Assembly: GCA_900539225.1 (NCBI GenBank)
Contig: UQBO01000001.1
Location: 186,001-250,000 of the forward strand
Reading direction: 5' to 3'
Length of the DNA: 64,000 bases
Origin: an uncultured Eubacteriales bacterium
GTDB taxonomy: Bacteria > Bacillota > Clostridia > Tissierellales > Peptoniphilaceae
The translations under genes were made by a program, and so were the position numbers. Each line of letters begins with the position of its first letter. The stretch's first letter is position 1. This document shows, piece by piece, positions 1 through 9,926 of this stretch. The notes under the pieces were generated by a model that saw only the letters and a program-made list of their open reading frames with translations, made no database searches and was not told where the DNA came from.

Positions 1-1
1 C

Positions 2-82
2 GACCACATCGAGGAAGAAGACAGAGTCATTATGGAAGAAAGACAAAGAGAAATACTTGATGAGCTTAAAATCACGCGTTAA
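2..82 (+). CDS. ybeY: Endoribonuclease YbeY, 3' end only
   Basis: The window opens inside a reading frame that ends with TAA at 80-82. Its 26 visible residues begin DHIEEEDR and end with an acidic/basic helix, which matches the C-terminus of YbeY, where the last zinc-binding His lies in a GYDH motif followed by an E/D-rich helix. YbeY is a zinc-dependent endoribonuclease of 16S rRNA maturation and ribosome quality control. The next genes are cdd and era, the usual partners of ybeY in Bacillota, which supports the call. Only the last zinc ligand region is visible; the rest lies upstream. Confidence 0.72.
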   Translation, partial: DHIEEEDRVIMEERQREILDELKITR

Positions 83-85
83 GTA

Positions 86-114
86 TTGAATTTATCACTA
101 ATTTATTGTATAAT
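86..114 (+). promoter_or_regulatory. Sigma-A promoter upstream of cdd
   Basis: TTGAAT at 86-91 and TATAAT at 109-114 are separated by 17 bp, just after the ybeY stop. The expected transcription start near 120 gives a very short leader carrying only the ribosome binding site. The promoter shows that the TTG at 106, in frame with cdd, cannot be the start codon because it overlaps the -10 box. Confidence 0.75.
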
Positions 115-132
115 AAAGATTCGAGGGATGAT

Positions 133-522
133 ATGGAATATAAAGAACTAGTTGAATCAGCCTTAAGCGTTTTAGATAGATCATATTCAGTTTATTCTAA
201 ATATAAAGTTGCTGCAGCCGTTGAAATGGACGACGGCAGTGTTTATAATGGTGTAAACATTGAGAATGCATCTTACGGTTTAACAATTTGCGCTGAGCAA
301 AGTGCTATAGCAAATGCCATTACGAATGGCGATTCAAGAAAGATAAGTAAGATTGCAATAGTTAATCCAGATTCATATCCGTTCCCGTGTGGGGCGTGCA
401 GACAATTTATTAGTGAGTTTACAAAAGATGCTAAGGTAATTGTTGCAAGGAACACGGGCGATTACAAAGTATATAATATAAAAGATCTGCTTCCAGCATC
501 TTTTTCATTAGATGACAAATAG
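133..522 (+). CDS. cdd: Cytidine deaminase
   Basis: Deaminates cytidine and deoxycytidine to uridine and deoxyuridine in pyrimidine salvage; cytosolic, normally a homotetramer in the short-chain family. The 129-residue protein has the full zinc site: CAE at residues 53-55 (Cys ligand and catalytic Glu) and PCGACRQ with Cys86 and Cys89. The NIENASYG segment just before CAE is the substrate-binding loop. The ATG at 133 follows a GAGGGA ribosome binding site; the longer frame from TTG at 106 runs into the promoter and was rejected. The gene sits between ybeY and era, a common arrangement in Bacillota, and its end nearly touches era. Confidence 0.93.
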   Translation: MEYKELVESALSVLDRSYSVYSKYKVAAAVEMDDGSVYNGVNIENASYGLTICAEQSAIANAITNGDSRKISKIAIVNPDSYPFPCGACRQFISEFTKDAKVIVARNTGDYKVYNIKDLLPASFSLDDK

Positions 523-532
523 AGGTGAGACG

Positions 533-1411
533 ATGGAATTTAAATCAGGCTATGTAGCCGTTGTCGGTAGGCCAAACGCTGGCAAATCGACGCTACTAAA
601 TAAATTAGTAAAATTTAATATATCGATAATTTCTGACAAACCGCAAACTACAAGAGATATAATCAATTTTATATATACAGACGATGATGCACAAATCATT
701 TTCATGGATACACCTGGCTATCAAATCGCTAGAAATAAGCTTGGCGACTACATGGATAAGGCAATGAGAGCTGCATTAGAAGATGCTGACATGATACTAT
801 ATATTATAGATGGCTCTGTAGCATTTAAAGCTGGAGAAAAAGAACTTATGGATATAGTTATGAGCTCAAATAAGGACGTCGTCATCGCAATAAATAAGAT
901 TGATAAAAAGGAATCATACTTAGACGAAATTATCGCAGAGATAAATGCGCGCAATTTGAAAGCTATTACTGTGCCAATAAGTGCTGCTAATGACGAGAAC
1001 TTAGATAAATTATTAGATGAGATTAAAAACACATTAAAACCTGGGCCAATGTACTACGACGGAGAGTATTTAACTGATAAGCCGATGAAGTTTATAGTCT
1101 CAGAGGTGATTAGACAAAAGTGCCTGTTGTACTTATCTGAAGAAATACCTCACGGCATCAACGTTGAAATTACTAAATACGAGGAACTTGAAGACAAGGT
1201 AAATATCGAAGCGATTATATACTGCGAAAGAGAAAGTCATAAGGGCATAGTCATTGGCAAGGACGCTTCTATGATTAAAAAGATTAGACTTGCCGCTAAA
1301 AAGGATATTAAGGAAATGCTTGACACGGATATTAATCTTAGCCTAAATGTAAAGGTTGCCAAAAACTGGAGAAAGAACGAAGACAAGGTGAAATTCTTTG
1401 GATACAAGTAA
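533..1411 (+). CDS. era: GTPase Era
   Basis: Essential ribosome-associated GTPase that binds the 3' end of 16S rRNA and checks 30S assembly. The 292-residue protein has GRPNAGKST at 12-20 (G1), DTPG near 59 (G3), NKID near 124 (G4), and a C-terminal KH RNA-binding domain with the VIGKDAS loop near residue 248. The ATG at 533 was preferred to the in-frame ATG at 512 because GAGGTGA lies at 523-529, just before it. The gene overlaps recO by 14 bases at its 3' end, so the two are probably translationally coupled. Confidence 0.96.
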   Translation: MEFKSGYVAVVGRPNAGKSTLLNKLVKFNISIISDKPQTTRDIINFIYTDDDAQIIFMDTPGYQIARNKLGDYMDKAMRAALEDADMILYIIDGSVAFKAGEKELMDIVMSSNKDVVIAINKIDKKESYLDEIIAEINARNLKAITVPISAANDENLDKLLDEIKNTLKPGPMYYDGEYLTDKPMKFIVSEVIRQKCLLYLSEEIPHGINVEITKYEELEDKVNIEAIIYCERESHKGIVIGKDASMIKKIRLAAKKDIKEMLDTDINLSLNVKVAKNWRKNEDKVKFFGYK

Positions 1412-2120
1412 ATCCGAAAAGTTTAGAGGAATAGTAATTGCAAGCAAAAGTGATCAGAAGAATGGTAAGATACTTGAGATATATACAGTAGAATTAGGAC
1501 GTATCAAGGCTTACGTAAGAAGCGCATATGATTTAAGAGATAATGTTGCGAGGAGCTCTTTTGTATTTACTGAATCAGAATTTACTCTATCGCAATACAA
1601 AGAGATATTCATGGTGAATGACTCAAAAGTTTTATATGCACCAAAGCTTTTAGATACAGATATGAAAAAGCTACATGATTTTGCCTTTTTATCAGAGCTG
1701 CTTGTGACACTTCTTAATACACAAGAAGGTGATGAGTACATCTACAGCATGATACTAACTATGCTAAACATTATGGACATATATCCAGAAAAAGCAGAGC
1801 TAATAATTCTAGCCTTTATTTTGAAACTTATATACATACTAGGCTATTTCCCTAGGATACAAATAAAGGAAGGGCTTAATAGCTACAGTTTTAATTATGA
1901 AGATGGCGTGATTATTCCGAGAGATAAAGATTACTCAAACAAGGCCATAACGATAAAAGAACTTAGCTTTATGAAACACTTATTAAATAGCAAATTTACG
2001 GACTTAATTGCTATAGACTGCGAAGAAAAATCTATAGCAAATTTAAAAAGATTATTTATAAATTATATTTTATATATATTTGATAAAGATGAATTTAAGA
2101 CTCTTAAAGTCAAATATTGA
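1398..2120 (+). CDS. recO: DNA repair protein RecO, zinc-less variant
   Basis: RecO works with RecF and RecR to load RecA onto SSB-coated single-stranded DNA in recombinational gap repair. The N-terminal part has the OB-fold pattern (FRGIVIASK..., [15 protein letters not shown]) and the rest is helical; at 240 residues the length is normal. It starts at TTG 1398, after AAGGTG at 1385-1390 and inside the end of era. In most RecO proteins the segment after the LGYFP helix carries two CxxC pairs that bind zinc; here the corresponding part (about residues 148-175) has no cysteine. The call rests on gene position (era-recO-glyQ) and on the N- and C-terminal pattern. Confidence 0.85.
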   Translation: MDTSKSEKFRGIVIASKSDQKNGKILEIYTVELGRIKAYVRSAYDLRDNVARSSFVFTESEFTLSQYKEIFMVNDSKVLYAPKLLDTDMKKLHDFAFLSELLVTLLNTQEGDEYIYSMILTMLNIMDIYPEKAELIILAFILKLIYILGYFPRIQIKEGLNSYSFNYEDGVIIPRDKDYSNKAITIKELSFMKHLLNSKFTDLIAIDCEEKSIANLKRLFINYILYIFDKDEFKTLKVKY

Positions 2121-2130
2121 GGAGGACAAA

Positions 2131-3021
2131 ATGTATTTTCAAGATTTAATGATGAATCTACTAAACTTTTGGAAGGACAAAGGCTGCTTAGTTATGGAGC
2201 CTTACGACGTTGAAAAAGGCGCTGGAACTATGAATCCACATACTTTTCTTAGGTCACTTGGACCTGAACCATGGAGGGTTGTTTATGTAGAACCATCTAG
2301 AAGACCAGCGGACGCAAGATATGGTGAGAACCCAAACAGAGTTTATCAACACCATCAATTACAAGTAATATTAAAACCATCGCCATATGATGTACAAGAC
2401 CTATACCTAGATAGCTTAAAAGCTATAGGCATAGACCCATTGAAGCACGATATAAGATTCGTTGAAGACAACTGGGAATCGCCTACACTAGGAGCTTGGG
2501 GTTTAGGCTGGGAAGTTTGGCTTGACGGCATGGAAATAACTCAATTCACATATTTCCAACAAGTTGGTGGACTTAATCTAGATTTAGAATCCTCTGAATT
2601 AACTTACGGACTTGAAAGAATAGCTATGTATTTACAAGACGTTGACAATGTTTACGATATACAATGGAACGAGCACTTTACTTATGGAGACATATTTAAA
2701 AAGGCTGAGTACGAACACTCTGTATACAGCTTTGAACTAGCTGACAAAGACTTGCTTCAAGAGATGTTTGAAAGATATGAAGCTGAGTGCAAGAGAGTTA
2801 TCGAGGAAGGACTAGTACTTCCAGCTTATGACTATGTACTTAAGTGCTCACACACATTTAACGTACTAGATGCGCTAGGAGCTATATCCGTTTCACAAAG
2901 AGCAAACTATATACTTAAGGTAAGGAGCTTAGCTAAGCTTATCGCAAGTAAATATGTAGAACAAAGGGAAGAGATGGGATTTCCTTTTACTAAGAAAGTA
3001 GGTTTTAACGATGGCAAATAG
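2131..3021 (+). CDS. glyQ: Glycine--tRNA ligase alpha subunit
   Basis: Catalytic alpha subunit of the bacterial alpha2beta2 glycyl-tRNA synthetase, which activates glycine and charges tRNA-Gly. The 296-residue protein is nearly invariant for the family: [20 protein letters not shown] and the [15 protein letters not shown] block near the N-terminus, and the [18 protein letters not shown] block in the middle. ATG 2131 follows a strong GGAGG at 2121-2125; an upstream in-frame ATG at 2080 lies inside recO and has no ribosome binding site. The next gene, glyS, overlaps its stop by 11 bases, as usual for the pair. Confidence 0.97.
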   Translation: MYFQDLMMNLLNFWKDKGCLVMEPYDVEKGAGTMNPHTFLRSLGPEPWRVVYVEPSRRPADARYGENPNRVYQHHQLQVILKPSPYDVQDLYLDSLKAIGIDPLKHDIRFVEDNWESPTLGAWGLGWEVWLDGMEITQFTYFQQVGGLNLDLESSELTYGLERIAMYLQDVDNVYDIQWNEHFTYGDIFKKAEYEHSVYSFELADKDLLQEMFERYEAECKRVIEEGLVLPAYDYVLKCSHTFNVLDALGAISVSQRANYILKVRSLAKLIASKYVEQREEMGFPFTKKVGFNDGK

Positions 3022-5095
3022 ATACTTATTAGAAGTAGGTATGGAAGAATTACCTGCTAGTTACTCAAAATTAGCTATAGAACAATTTAAAAATGCTTTT
3101 GAAAAATTATTAAGTGAAAACTCATACGAAGACTTCGAAGTGAACGTATATACAACACCTAGAAGAATCACTACTATAGTTGACAATATTATTGAAAACG
3201 AAAGCATAGAAAAAGAAGAGATAAAGGGACCATCAAAGGCAATAAGCTTTGACCAAGATGGCAATCCAAGTAAGGCTCTTCAAGGCTTTTTAAAGTCAAA
3301 GGGCTTAAGCCTTGACGATATCTTTTATAAAGACATGGGCGGAACAGAATATGTTTTTGCATCTATTGAGCACAAGAGCCTAAGCTTTACTGAACTTATT
3401 GAAGCTAATGCAGAAAGCATTATTAGAAAGATAGTTTTCCCTAAATCAATGAAGTGGGGCGGAAGAGATCTTAGATTTGCTAGACCTATCAGATGGATAG
3501 TATCTCTTTATAATGACAAAGTAGTTAAATTTAATTTAGAAAATATAAGAGTTTCTAACTTGACTAATGGCCATAGATTTTTATCTAAAAAGGATATAGA
3601 AATACCTGATGCTCATGACTATATGAAGCTTATGGAAGATAATTATGTAATCGTAGACAATGAAGAGAGAAAAGCTAAGATTAGACTTGAATCGGAAAGA
3701 CTAGCTAAGTCTGTTGGCGGAAGTTTACAAGATGATGAGGCTATCATAGATCAAGTTACTAACTTAGTTGAGTATCCTACTCCACTACTTGGAACAATCA
3801 AGGATCAATACTTAGAACTACCTGATGAAGTAGTTATAACACCTATGAAAGATCACTTAAGATACTTCCCAGTAGTTGATTCAAAGAATAGACTTATGAA
3901 TCACTTCATCACTGTTAGAAATGGTGACGATAAACATCTAGACATAGTTAGAAAAGGTAATGAAAAAGTGCTTGCCGCTAGACTTGAAGACGCAAAATTC
4001 TTCTTCAATGAAGACAGAAAGAAAGATCTTGAAGAATATGTTAATGATTTAAAAACTATAGTCTTCCAAGATAAGTTAGGAACACTATATGATAAAACAT
4101 TAAGAAATATTAAGCTTGCAGAAAAGATATGCGACGACTTAAACGTTGGAGATGAAACGCTAGAAACTACTAAGAGAGCAGCCTATCTTTCAAAAGCAGA
4201 CCTTGCTACTAAACTTGTTGTTGAATTTACTGAACTACAAGGCGTTATGGGCAAGATATATGCCAATCTATCAGGCGAGCCTATAGGCGTTCAAGAAGCA
4301 ATTTACGAACACTATCTACCAAGATTTGCTCAAGACTCACTACCAACAACTACAGCAGGCGTTGTACTTGCAATGGCAGATAAACTTGATACTATATCAG
4401 GACTATTCGCAATTGGTACAAAACCAAGTGGCTCACAAGACCCATTTGGTATAAGAAGAGCAAGTTTGGGTATCATTAATATAGTATTAGAAAAGTCTTT
4501 AGACATATCTATCGATTCACTTGTAGAAGAAACATTATATAATTATGTTAAAATAAATGAACTAAAGTTTGATTACGATGAAGTTAAAAAGACTGTGCTA
4601 GACTATATAGAAACAAGATTTGTAGGTATATTACAAGACAGTAAATACAATGCAAACTTAATCAGAGCGGTTATTAACAAGCATAAAGATTTAAATTTAT
4701 TAAGCATCAAACAAATTCTATCTAAGCTAGACGGCATTAAAGATGGCGAGGACTTTGAGGATGCAGTAGCTGCTTTTAGAAGAATATATCAAATATCTAA
4801 GGGTAAAGAATTCGAAAAAGTTGAGCCTAATCAAGATATCATGGAAGAAAGCGAAAGAGAATTATTTAATCTATATACTGAATTAAAAGCAAAAGATGAA
4901 AATATCAAAAACATGGACATAGTTGATGCGATAAAAGTTCTAGCTACTTATAAAGGCAGTATAGATAAGTTCTTAGACACAACTATGGTTTTAGTTGATA
5001 ACAAGCTTATAAAGAACAACAGACTTTCACTTATATCACTAATTATTGATGAATTTAACTCCGTATTAGAGTTTAAAGAAATAGAGGAGATTTAA
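3011..5095 (+). CDS. glyS: Glycine--tRNA ligase beta subunit
   Basis: Beta subunit of the heterotetrameric glycyl-tRNA synthetase; it recognises tRNA-Gly and is needed for aminoacylation by GlyQ. The 694-residue protein begins with the typical [13 protein letters not shown], includes the KSMKWG and [13 protein letters not shown] segments, an HD-like helical region around [21 protein letters not shown], and a C-terminal anticodon-binding-like domain. The start overlaps the end of glyQ, and the stop codon directly abuts the TTG start of ppsR, so the genes are very likely one operon. Length and order are ordinary. Confidence 0.96.
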   Translation: MANRYLLEVGMEELPASYSKLAIEQFKNAFEKLLSENSYEDFEVNVYTTPRRITTIVDNIIENESIEKEEIKGPSKAISFDQDGNPSKALQGFLKSKGLSLDDIFYKDMGGTEYVFASIEHKSLSFTELIEANAESIIRKIVFPKSMKWGGRDLRFARPIRWIVSLYNDKVVKFNLENIRVSNLTNGHRFLSKKDIEIPDAHDYMKLMEDNYVIVDNEERKAKIRLESERLAKSVGGSLQDDEAIIDQVTNLVEYPTPLLGTIKDQYLELPDEVVITPMKDHLRYFPVVDSKNRLMNHFITVRNGDDKHLDIVRKGNEKVLAARLEDAKFFFNEDRKKDLEEYVNDLKTIVFQDKLGTLYDKTLRNIKLAEKICDDLNVGDETLETTKRAAYLSKADLATKLVVEFTELQGVMGKIYANLSGEPIGVQEAIYEHYLPRFAQDSLPTTTAGVVLAMADKLDTISGLFAIGTKPSGSQDPFGIRRASLGIINIVLEKSLDISIDSLVEETLYNYVKINELKFDYDEVKKTVLDYIETRFVGILQDSKYNANLIRAVINKHKDLNLLSIKQILSKLDGIKDGEDFEDAVAAFRRIYQISKGKEFEKVEPNQDIMEESERELFNLYTELKAKDENIKNMDIVDAIKVLATYKGSIDKFLDTTMVLVDNKLIKNNRLSLISLIIDEFNSVLEFKEIEEI

Positions 5096-5917
5096 TTGAA
5101 CGATATAACTATATTTGTAATTTCAGACTCAATAGGTGAAACAGCTGGTAAGATTGCTAGATCATGTATCAAGCAATTCTCGCCAGATGCATATGAGATT
5201 AAAAGGTTTCCATATGTCGATAGCAAGGACAAGATCTTTAATGTCTTTGAAAAGGCAAAGCTTGTTCCATCTGTAGTTATATTTACTACAGTGCTTGAAG
5301 AACATGCCCAATACATTGAAAGCTTAGGTAAAAAATACAATATACCTACAGTTAATGTAATGAGCAAAGTTTTGGATTCCATCGAATCAGTATTGCATCA
5401 AGCACCTATTAGAGAAGCAGGATTAATTAGAAGGCTCGATCAAGAGTACTTCGATAAAGTTTCTGCAATAGAATTTGCTGTTAAGTACGATGATGGTAAG
5501 GACCCGAGAGGAATTATCTTAGCGGATGTTGTTTTGCTAGGCATATCAAGAACGTCCAAGACACCGCTTTCTATGTATTTAGCAAATAAAAATTACAAAG
5601 TAGCTAACGTACCACTACTTCCTGAGATAGAGCCGAGCGAATTTCTTTTTGAAAAAGATAAGAGAAGGATATTCGGCCTCATCGCATCTGATAGAAAGAT
5701 AAACGAAATCAGAATTGAAAGGATGAGATCCTTAGGTATAGAAGACATAGGCAACTACGCTTGTACCGATAGAATCAACGAAGAGCTTTTATATTCTAAG
5801 GAAATAATGGGCAAGATTGGCTGCCAAGTAATTGATGTTACAAATAAAGCTATAGAAGAAACCGCGTCGATAATAATCGAAAGTTTAAATAGAGATTTTG
5901 GTGAGATGAATGACTAA
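5096..5917 (+). CDS. ppsR: Pyruvate, phosphate dikinase regulatory protein (PDRP family)
   Basis: Bifunctional ADP-dependent kinase and Pi-dependent pyrophosphorylase (DUF299 family) that switches pyruvate phosphate dikinase, or PEP synthase, off and on by threonine phosphorylation. The 273-residue protein has the family start FVISDSIGETAGKIA and the P-loop-like GISRTSKTPLS at 149-159. It starts at TTG 5096 after GAGGAG, directly after the glyS stop. In many clostridia the target gene ppdK follows; here the next gene is dgt, with an 8-base overlap. The partner enzyme must therefore be encoded elsewhere, or the protein has another target. Confidence 0.9.
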   Translation: MNDITIFVISDSIGETAGKIARSCIKQFSPDAYEIKRFPYVDSKDKIFNVFEKAKLVPSVVIFTTVLEEHAQYIESLGKKYNIPTVNVMSKVLDSIESVLHQAPIREAGLIRRLDQEYFDKVSAIEFAVKYDDGKDPRGIILADVVLLGISRTSKTPLSMYLANKNYKVANVPLLPEIEPSEFLFEKDKRRIFGLIASDRKINEIRIERMRSLGIEDIGNYACTDRINEELLYSKEIMGKIGCQVIDVTNKAIEETASIIIESLNRDFGEMND

Positions 5918-6932
5918 TTTTAGAGAAAATTATGAAGCATTTCAAAATTCCTACCTGTCAGAATACGCTTGCAGATGCTCAGATACAAAGGGAAGAAAGA
6001 TTGAAGAAGAAAAGTGTACTATAAGAACTGACTTTCAAAGAGATAGAGACAGAATACTTCACTCAAAAGCGTTTAGGAGGCTTAAACATAAGACACAAGT
6101 CTTCTTAGCACCACAAGGTGACCACTTTAGAACTAGACTTACTCATACCTTAGAAGTTAGCCAGATAGCTAGAACTATAGCCAGAGCCTTAAGACTAAAT
6201 GAAGATTTGGTTGAGGCCATATCCTTAGGTCACGACTTAGGACACACACCATTTGGTCACGCTGGTGAGAGCGCATTAAATGAAAAATGTAAGGACTTTG
6301 GCGGATTCAAGCACTATAAACAAAGTTTAAGAGTTGTTGATGTACTTGAAAAGAGAAATGGTCGCTTCGGTCTAAATCTTTGTGAAGAGGTTAGAGATGG
6401 TATACTTAATCATAGCGGACAAAATGAAGCCTTTACTCTTGAAGGAAAGTTAGTAAAGTTCGCAGATAGGATTGCTTATATCAATCATGATATAGACGAT
6501 GCCATCAGAGCGGGTATATTATCAGAAAAGGATATACCAAAAGATTTGATAGAAATATTAGGGGATTCTCACTCAAAGAGAATAAATACCTTAATCACAG
6601 ACATATTAAATGAAAGCTACGGACAAAATTATATAGCCATGTCGAAGGAGATTGGCGAAGCAATGGAGGCTTTAAGAGCATTCATGTTTAAGGAAGTTTA
6701 CTTTAATCCAATAACAACCAAAGAACATGATAAGGCGAAAAACATAATATCAATGCTATATGATTATTATGTAGAGCATCCTGAAAAATTACCTGAGAAT
6801 ATTAAAGAGATAGATGCAAGTCTTAATCAACAAATATGTGACTACATCGCGGGTATGTCTGATATATATGCAATAAACGAATTTAACAAGATATATGTAC
6901 CACAAACGTGGAAAAATGAGGTTATACTATGA
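5910..6932 (+). CDS. dgt: Deoxyguanosinetriphosphate triphosphohydrolase-like HD protein
   Basis: HD-superfamily dNTP triphosphohydrolase that cleaves dNTPs (dGTP in the classical enzyme) to the nucleoside and triphosphate, affecting dNTP pools. The metal-binding residues are visible: the His in RLTHTLEV near 79, GHDLGHTPFGHAGE at 107-120, and a distal Asp in the KFADRIAYINHDIDDA helix. The 340-residue length fits the Dgt-like subfamily next to dnaG in Gram-positive bacteria. Its ATG lies in the end of ppsR after GGTGAG, and its stop overlaps the dnaG start, so expression is probably coupled to primase. Confidence 0.93.
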   Translation: MTNFRENYEAFQNSYLSEYACRCSDTKGRKIEEEKCTIRTDFQRDRDRILHSKAFRRLKHKTQVFLAPQGDHFRTRLTHTLEVSQIARTIARALRLNEDLVEAISLGHDLGHTPFGHAGESALNEKCKDFGGFKHYKQSLRVVDVLEKRNGRFGLNLCEEVRDGILNHSGQNEAFTLEGKLVKFADRIAYINHDIDDAIRAGILSEKDIPKDLIEILGDSHSKRINTLITDILNESYGQNYIAMSKEIGEAMEALRAFMFKEVYFNPITTKEHDKAKNIISMLYDYYVEHPEKLPENIKEIDASLNQQICDYIAGMSDIYAINEFNKIYVPQTWKNEVIL

Positions 6933-8655
6933 AAGTAATTAATGCAGCAGTCATTGATAAAATTAAAGAATTTAATAATATTGAAGATGTGATTGGAGAA
7001 AATATTAAGCTTGAGAAAAAAGGCACATCTTATACTGGTCTGTGCCCATTTCATAAAGAAAAGACTCCATCCTTCCACGTTAATAGCAAGGACGGTTACT
7101 ACAAGTGCTTTGGCTGCGGCGAAGCAGGCGACGTTATTACTTTTATAGAAAAGTATAAAAACTACTCTTTCCAAGAAGCAGTTGAGTACCTTGCAGATAG
7201 AGCAAATATAACGCTTCAAGAAGCAACAGCTAAAAAAAAACTGAAAATGATCTCATAGAGAAATTTTATGATATCAATAAAACAGCTCTTGACTTCTTCC
7301 AAAATCAAATACTAAAGTCAAAAATTGCTATTGATTATTTGATGAAGAGGAAGCTAAATAAAGACACTGTATTAAAATATCAATTAGGCTATGCACCAAA
7401 CGAGTGGACAGCGCTTAAAGACTATTTACTAGGCAAAGGATATAATGAAGACTTTATTATAAGAGCAGGACTTGCGAAGAGAAAAGAAGGAAAAGACAGT
7501 TCATATGACACTTTTAGAAACAGGTTAGTCTTTCCTATAGTGGACTCACGTAACCATGTTCTTGGTTTTAGCGCTAGAAGCTTGGATAATAGTATGCCTA
7601 AGTACTTAAACACTAGCGAAAATATAGTTTTTAAGAAGAGAGAATTATTATTTGGCTACAATATATATAAAAAAGAAGCTGATAGAGATAAAATACTATT
7701 GGTAGAAGGAAACATTGATGTAATGAGTCTTTATCAAGCGGGAGTTAATTACGCTGTTGCCAATCTTGGAACTGCCTTTACCATAAACCAAGCTAATCTA
7801 CTTAAAAGAAATGCTAAGAAGATTTATATCTGCTACGATGGTGACAAGGCAGGTAAAAACGCAACACACAAGGCGATTGAGATACTTAGGTCAATAGACG
7901 CTAAGGCAAATGTAGTTGAACTACCAGAGGGCCTTGATCCAGATGATTATATTAAGAAGTATGGTCTTGCTGGTTTTACGGCAAAGATAAATGAAGCAAA
8001 AAATTCTGTAGAGTACGAAGTTTCAGAGCTTATGGAGCTTTATGACATTAACGATCCTGAAAGCCTTCTTCAGCTTATCAATGAACTATCAGATTTATTA
8101 TCAAAGATAAACGATAAGATTGAAAGAGAGATTTACATAGACTATATTTCCAGGGTCTACTCTATAGACAAGAGACTATTAACAAATCAAGTTTCAAAAA
8201 CAAAGTACGTTAACAATTATAAAGAAAAATACACTGTACCAGAGGTACCAAGAATTAAAAAGTTAGATATAGAAATTATCGATGAGAATCTTTTAATATA
8301 TGCTCTTGCAGATATTAAATATTTTAAATATATTAATAAGGAAATTTCTATAGATAATTACAGTAAAGTGTTTAAACTTAATATGCCACTACTTAAGTCC
8401 AAATACGAGGGAAATGGCGAGATAGAGCTTGATGACTTTGATTTAGCTGATAAAGAAAATGCGCTTTTAGAGATTGATAGTATTAGAAAGAAATCGGAAG
8501 AATCTACTTACATGAATCTCGAAGAATTATTAGAAAAAAGAGAGAAGCTAAAATCAAAGGATTACGTAAGCGATTTATTGAGCCAGATTAATGATGGCAA
8601 AAGTGATGCGATGGAGCTTTTAAAATTAATTAAAAAGCAAAAAGATAATGAATGA
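6929..8655 (+). CDS. dnaG: DNA primase, split by a frameshift in a run of nine A
   Basis: Primase makes RNA primers at the replication fork. The first frame (6929-7258) has the CHC2 zinc finger ([26 protein letters not shown]) and ends early at TAG 7256-7258. The other frame continues the protein from the A9 run at 7232-7240 through the RNA polymerase core and TOPRIM domain ([27 protein letters not shown]) to the stop at 8653-8655. Joined, it is about 575 residues, a normal length. One extra A, or a -1 slip on AAAAAAA, restores the frame. The downstream part has no convincing start of its own (TTG 7339 or ATG 7342, no ribosome binding site). Primase is essential, so this is either a sequencing error or a slippage site. 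The ATG at 6929 overlaps the dgt stop. Confidence 0.9.
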
Positions 8656-8672
8656 TGAAGGGAAGTGTTCTT

Positions 8673-9926
8673 ATGAAGAAAGAAAAGAATGCTAAGACGA
8701 ATAATATTCAAGAAGAAAATTTAAGTGAAGAGGCAATAAAGATAATAGAAGAAGAAGTCAGTGAAGAAAAAAGACAAGCTATGTATAATCTAATTGATGC
8801 TAGCAGACAAAAGGGGATTATCGAATATAGAGATATTGAAGATGGCTTGGACAAATATGATCTTAGTGAAGACGAGATTCTATCTTTCTACGACGCTTTA
8901 GATGCTGTGCAAATTACTATTGTCGACTCAAAAAACTCAGATGAAGAGGAGATAGATTTAGAAAAGGATCTTGATATTGTTTCTGATGATGAAGACGAAG
9001 ATATTGATTTAGATGAATTAAGATCTTTTGAAGAAGAATTAAGCAAAGAAGATAAACTTGAAGCTATTAGAGAAAAAGGAAAAAACAAGGTTGTTATAAC
9101 TGATGACCCTGTTAGAATGTATCTTAAAGAGATAGGACGTATACCACTATTAACTTATGAAGAAGAGGTAGAACTAGCTAAGAGGATTGAATCAGGAGAT
9201 CAGCAAGCTAAGGATCAACTAGCTGAAGCAAACCTTAGACTAGTAGTAAGTATTGCCAAAAGATATGTGGGTAGAGGTATGCAATTTTTGGATTTAATCC
9301 AAGAGGGCAACATGGGCCTAATAAAGGCTGTTGACAAATTCGAGCATAAAAAAGGATTTAAGTTTAGTACTTACGCTACATGGTGGATTAGACAAGCCAT
9401 CACTAGAGCAATTGCAGACCAAGCAAGAACAATTAGAATACCAGTTCACATGGTAGAAACTATAAATAAACTTGTTAGAGCACAAAGACAACTAGTCCAA
9501 GAACTAGGTAGAGACCCACTTCCAGAAGAAGTTGCAGAGCTTATGAACATGGATGTAGAAAAGGTAAGAGAAGTCCAAAAGATAGCTCAAGAGCCAGTCT
9601 CACTTGAAACACCTATAGGCGAAGAAGAAGATTCGCACTTAGGTGACTTCATTCCAGATGAAGAAATACTTTCACCATCTGATGCAGCTACAAACACTAT
9701 GCTTAGAGAGCAATTGATTTCAGTTTTAGATACACTTACAGATAGAGAAAGAAAAGTTCTAGCCTTAAGATTTGGCCTTGACGATGGCAGGACAAGAACG
9801 CTTGAAGAAGTTGGACAAGCCTTTGACGTTACAAGAGAAAGAATAAGACAAATTGAGGCAAAGGCACTAAGAAAGCTTAAACATCCAAGCAGATCTAAAA
9901 AGCTTAGAGACTTCCTAGAACTATAA
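8673..9926 (+). CDS. rpoD: RNA polymerase sigma factor RpoD (SigA)
   Basis: Primary sigma factor that directs RNA polymerase to housekeeping promoters. The protein of about 417 residues has a sigma-1.1-like region and a very acidic linker at its N-terminus, then [16 protein letters not shown] (1.2), [26 protein letters not shown] and [17 protein letters not shown] (2.1-2.4), region 3, and the helix-turn-helix region 4.2 [31 protein letters not shown] 8673 follows AAGGGAAG; an in-frame ATG at 8652 overlaps the dnaG stop and is less likely. The dnaG-rpoD pair is the classic macromolecular synthesis operon. The many TGn-TATAAT promoters in this window are what this sigma factor should read. Confidence 0.97.
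   Translation: MKKEKNAKTNNIQEENLSEEAIKIIEEEVSEEKRQAMYNLIDASRQKGIIEYRDIEDGLDKYDLSEDEILSFYDALDAVQITIVDSKNSDEEEIDLEKDLDIVSDDEDEDIDLDELRSFEEELSKEDKLEAIREKGKNKVVITDDPVRMYLKEIGRIPLLTYEEEVELAKRIESGDQQAKDQLAEANLRLVVSIAKRYVGRGMQFLDLIQEGNMGLIKAVDKFEHKKGFKFSTYATWWIRQAITRAIADQARTIRIPVHMVETINKLVRAQRQLVQELGRDPLPEEVAELMNMDVEKVREVQKIAQEPVSLETPIGEEEDSHLGDFIPDEEILSPSDAATNTMLREQLISVLDTLTDRERKVLALRFGLDDGRTRTLEEVGQAFDVTRERIRQIEAKALRKLKHPSRSKKLRDFLEL

Noticed and set aside
106..132. TTG start for cdd at 106
   Set aside because: It overlaps the -10 box TATAAT of the cdd promoter; ATG 133 has the ribosome binding site.
7232..7310. A programmed ribosomal frameshift with stem-loop in dnaG
   Set aside because: I found no convincing stem after the slippery run and no upstream Shine-Dalgarno-like stimulator; slippage or error is simpler.
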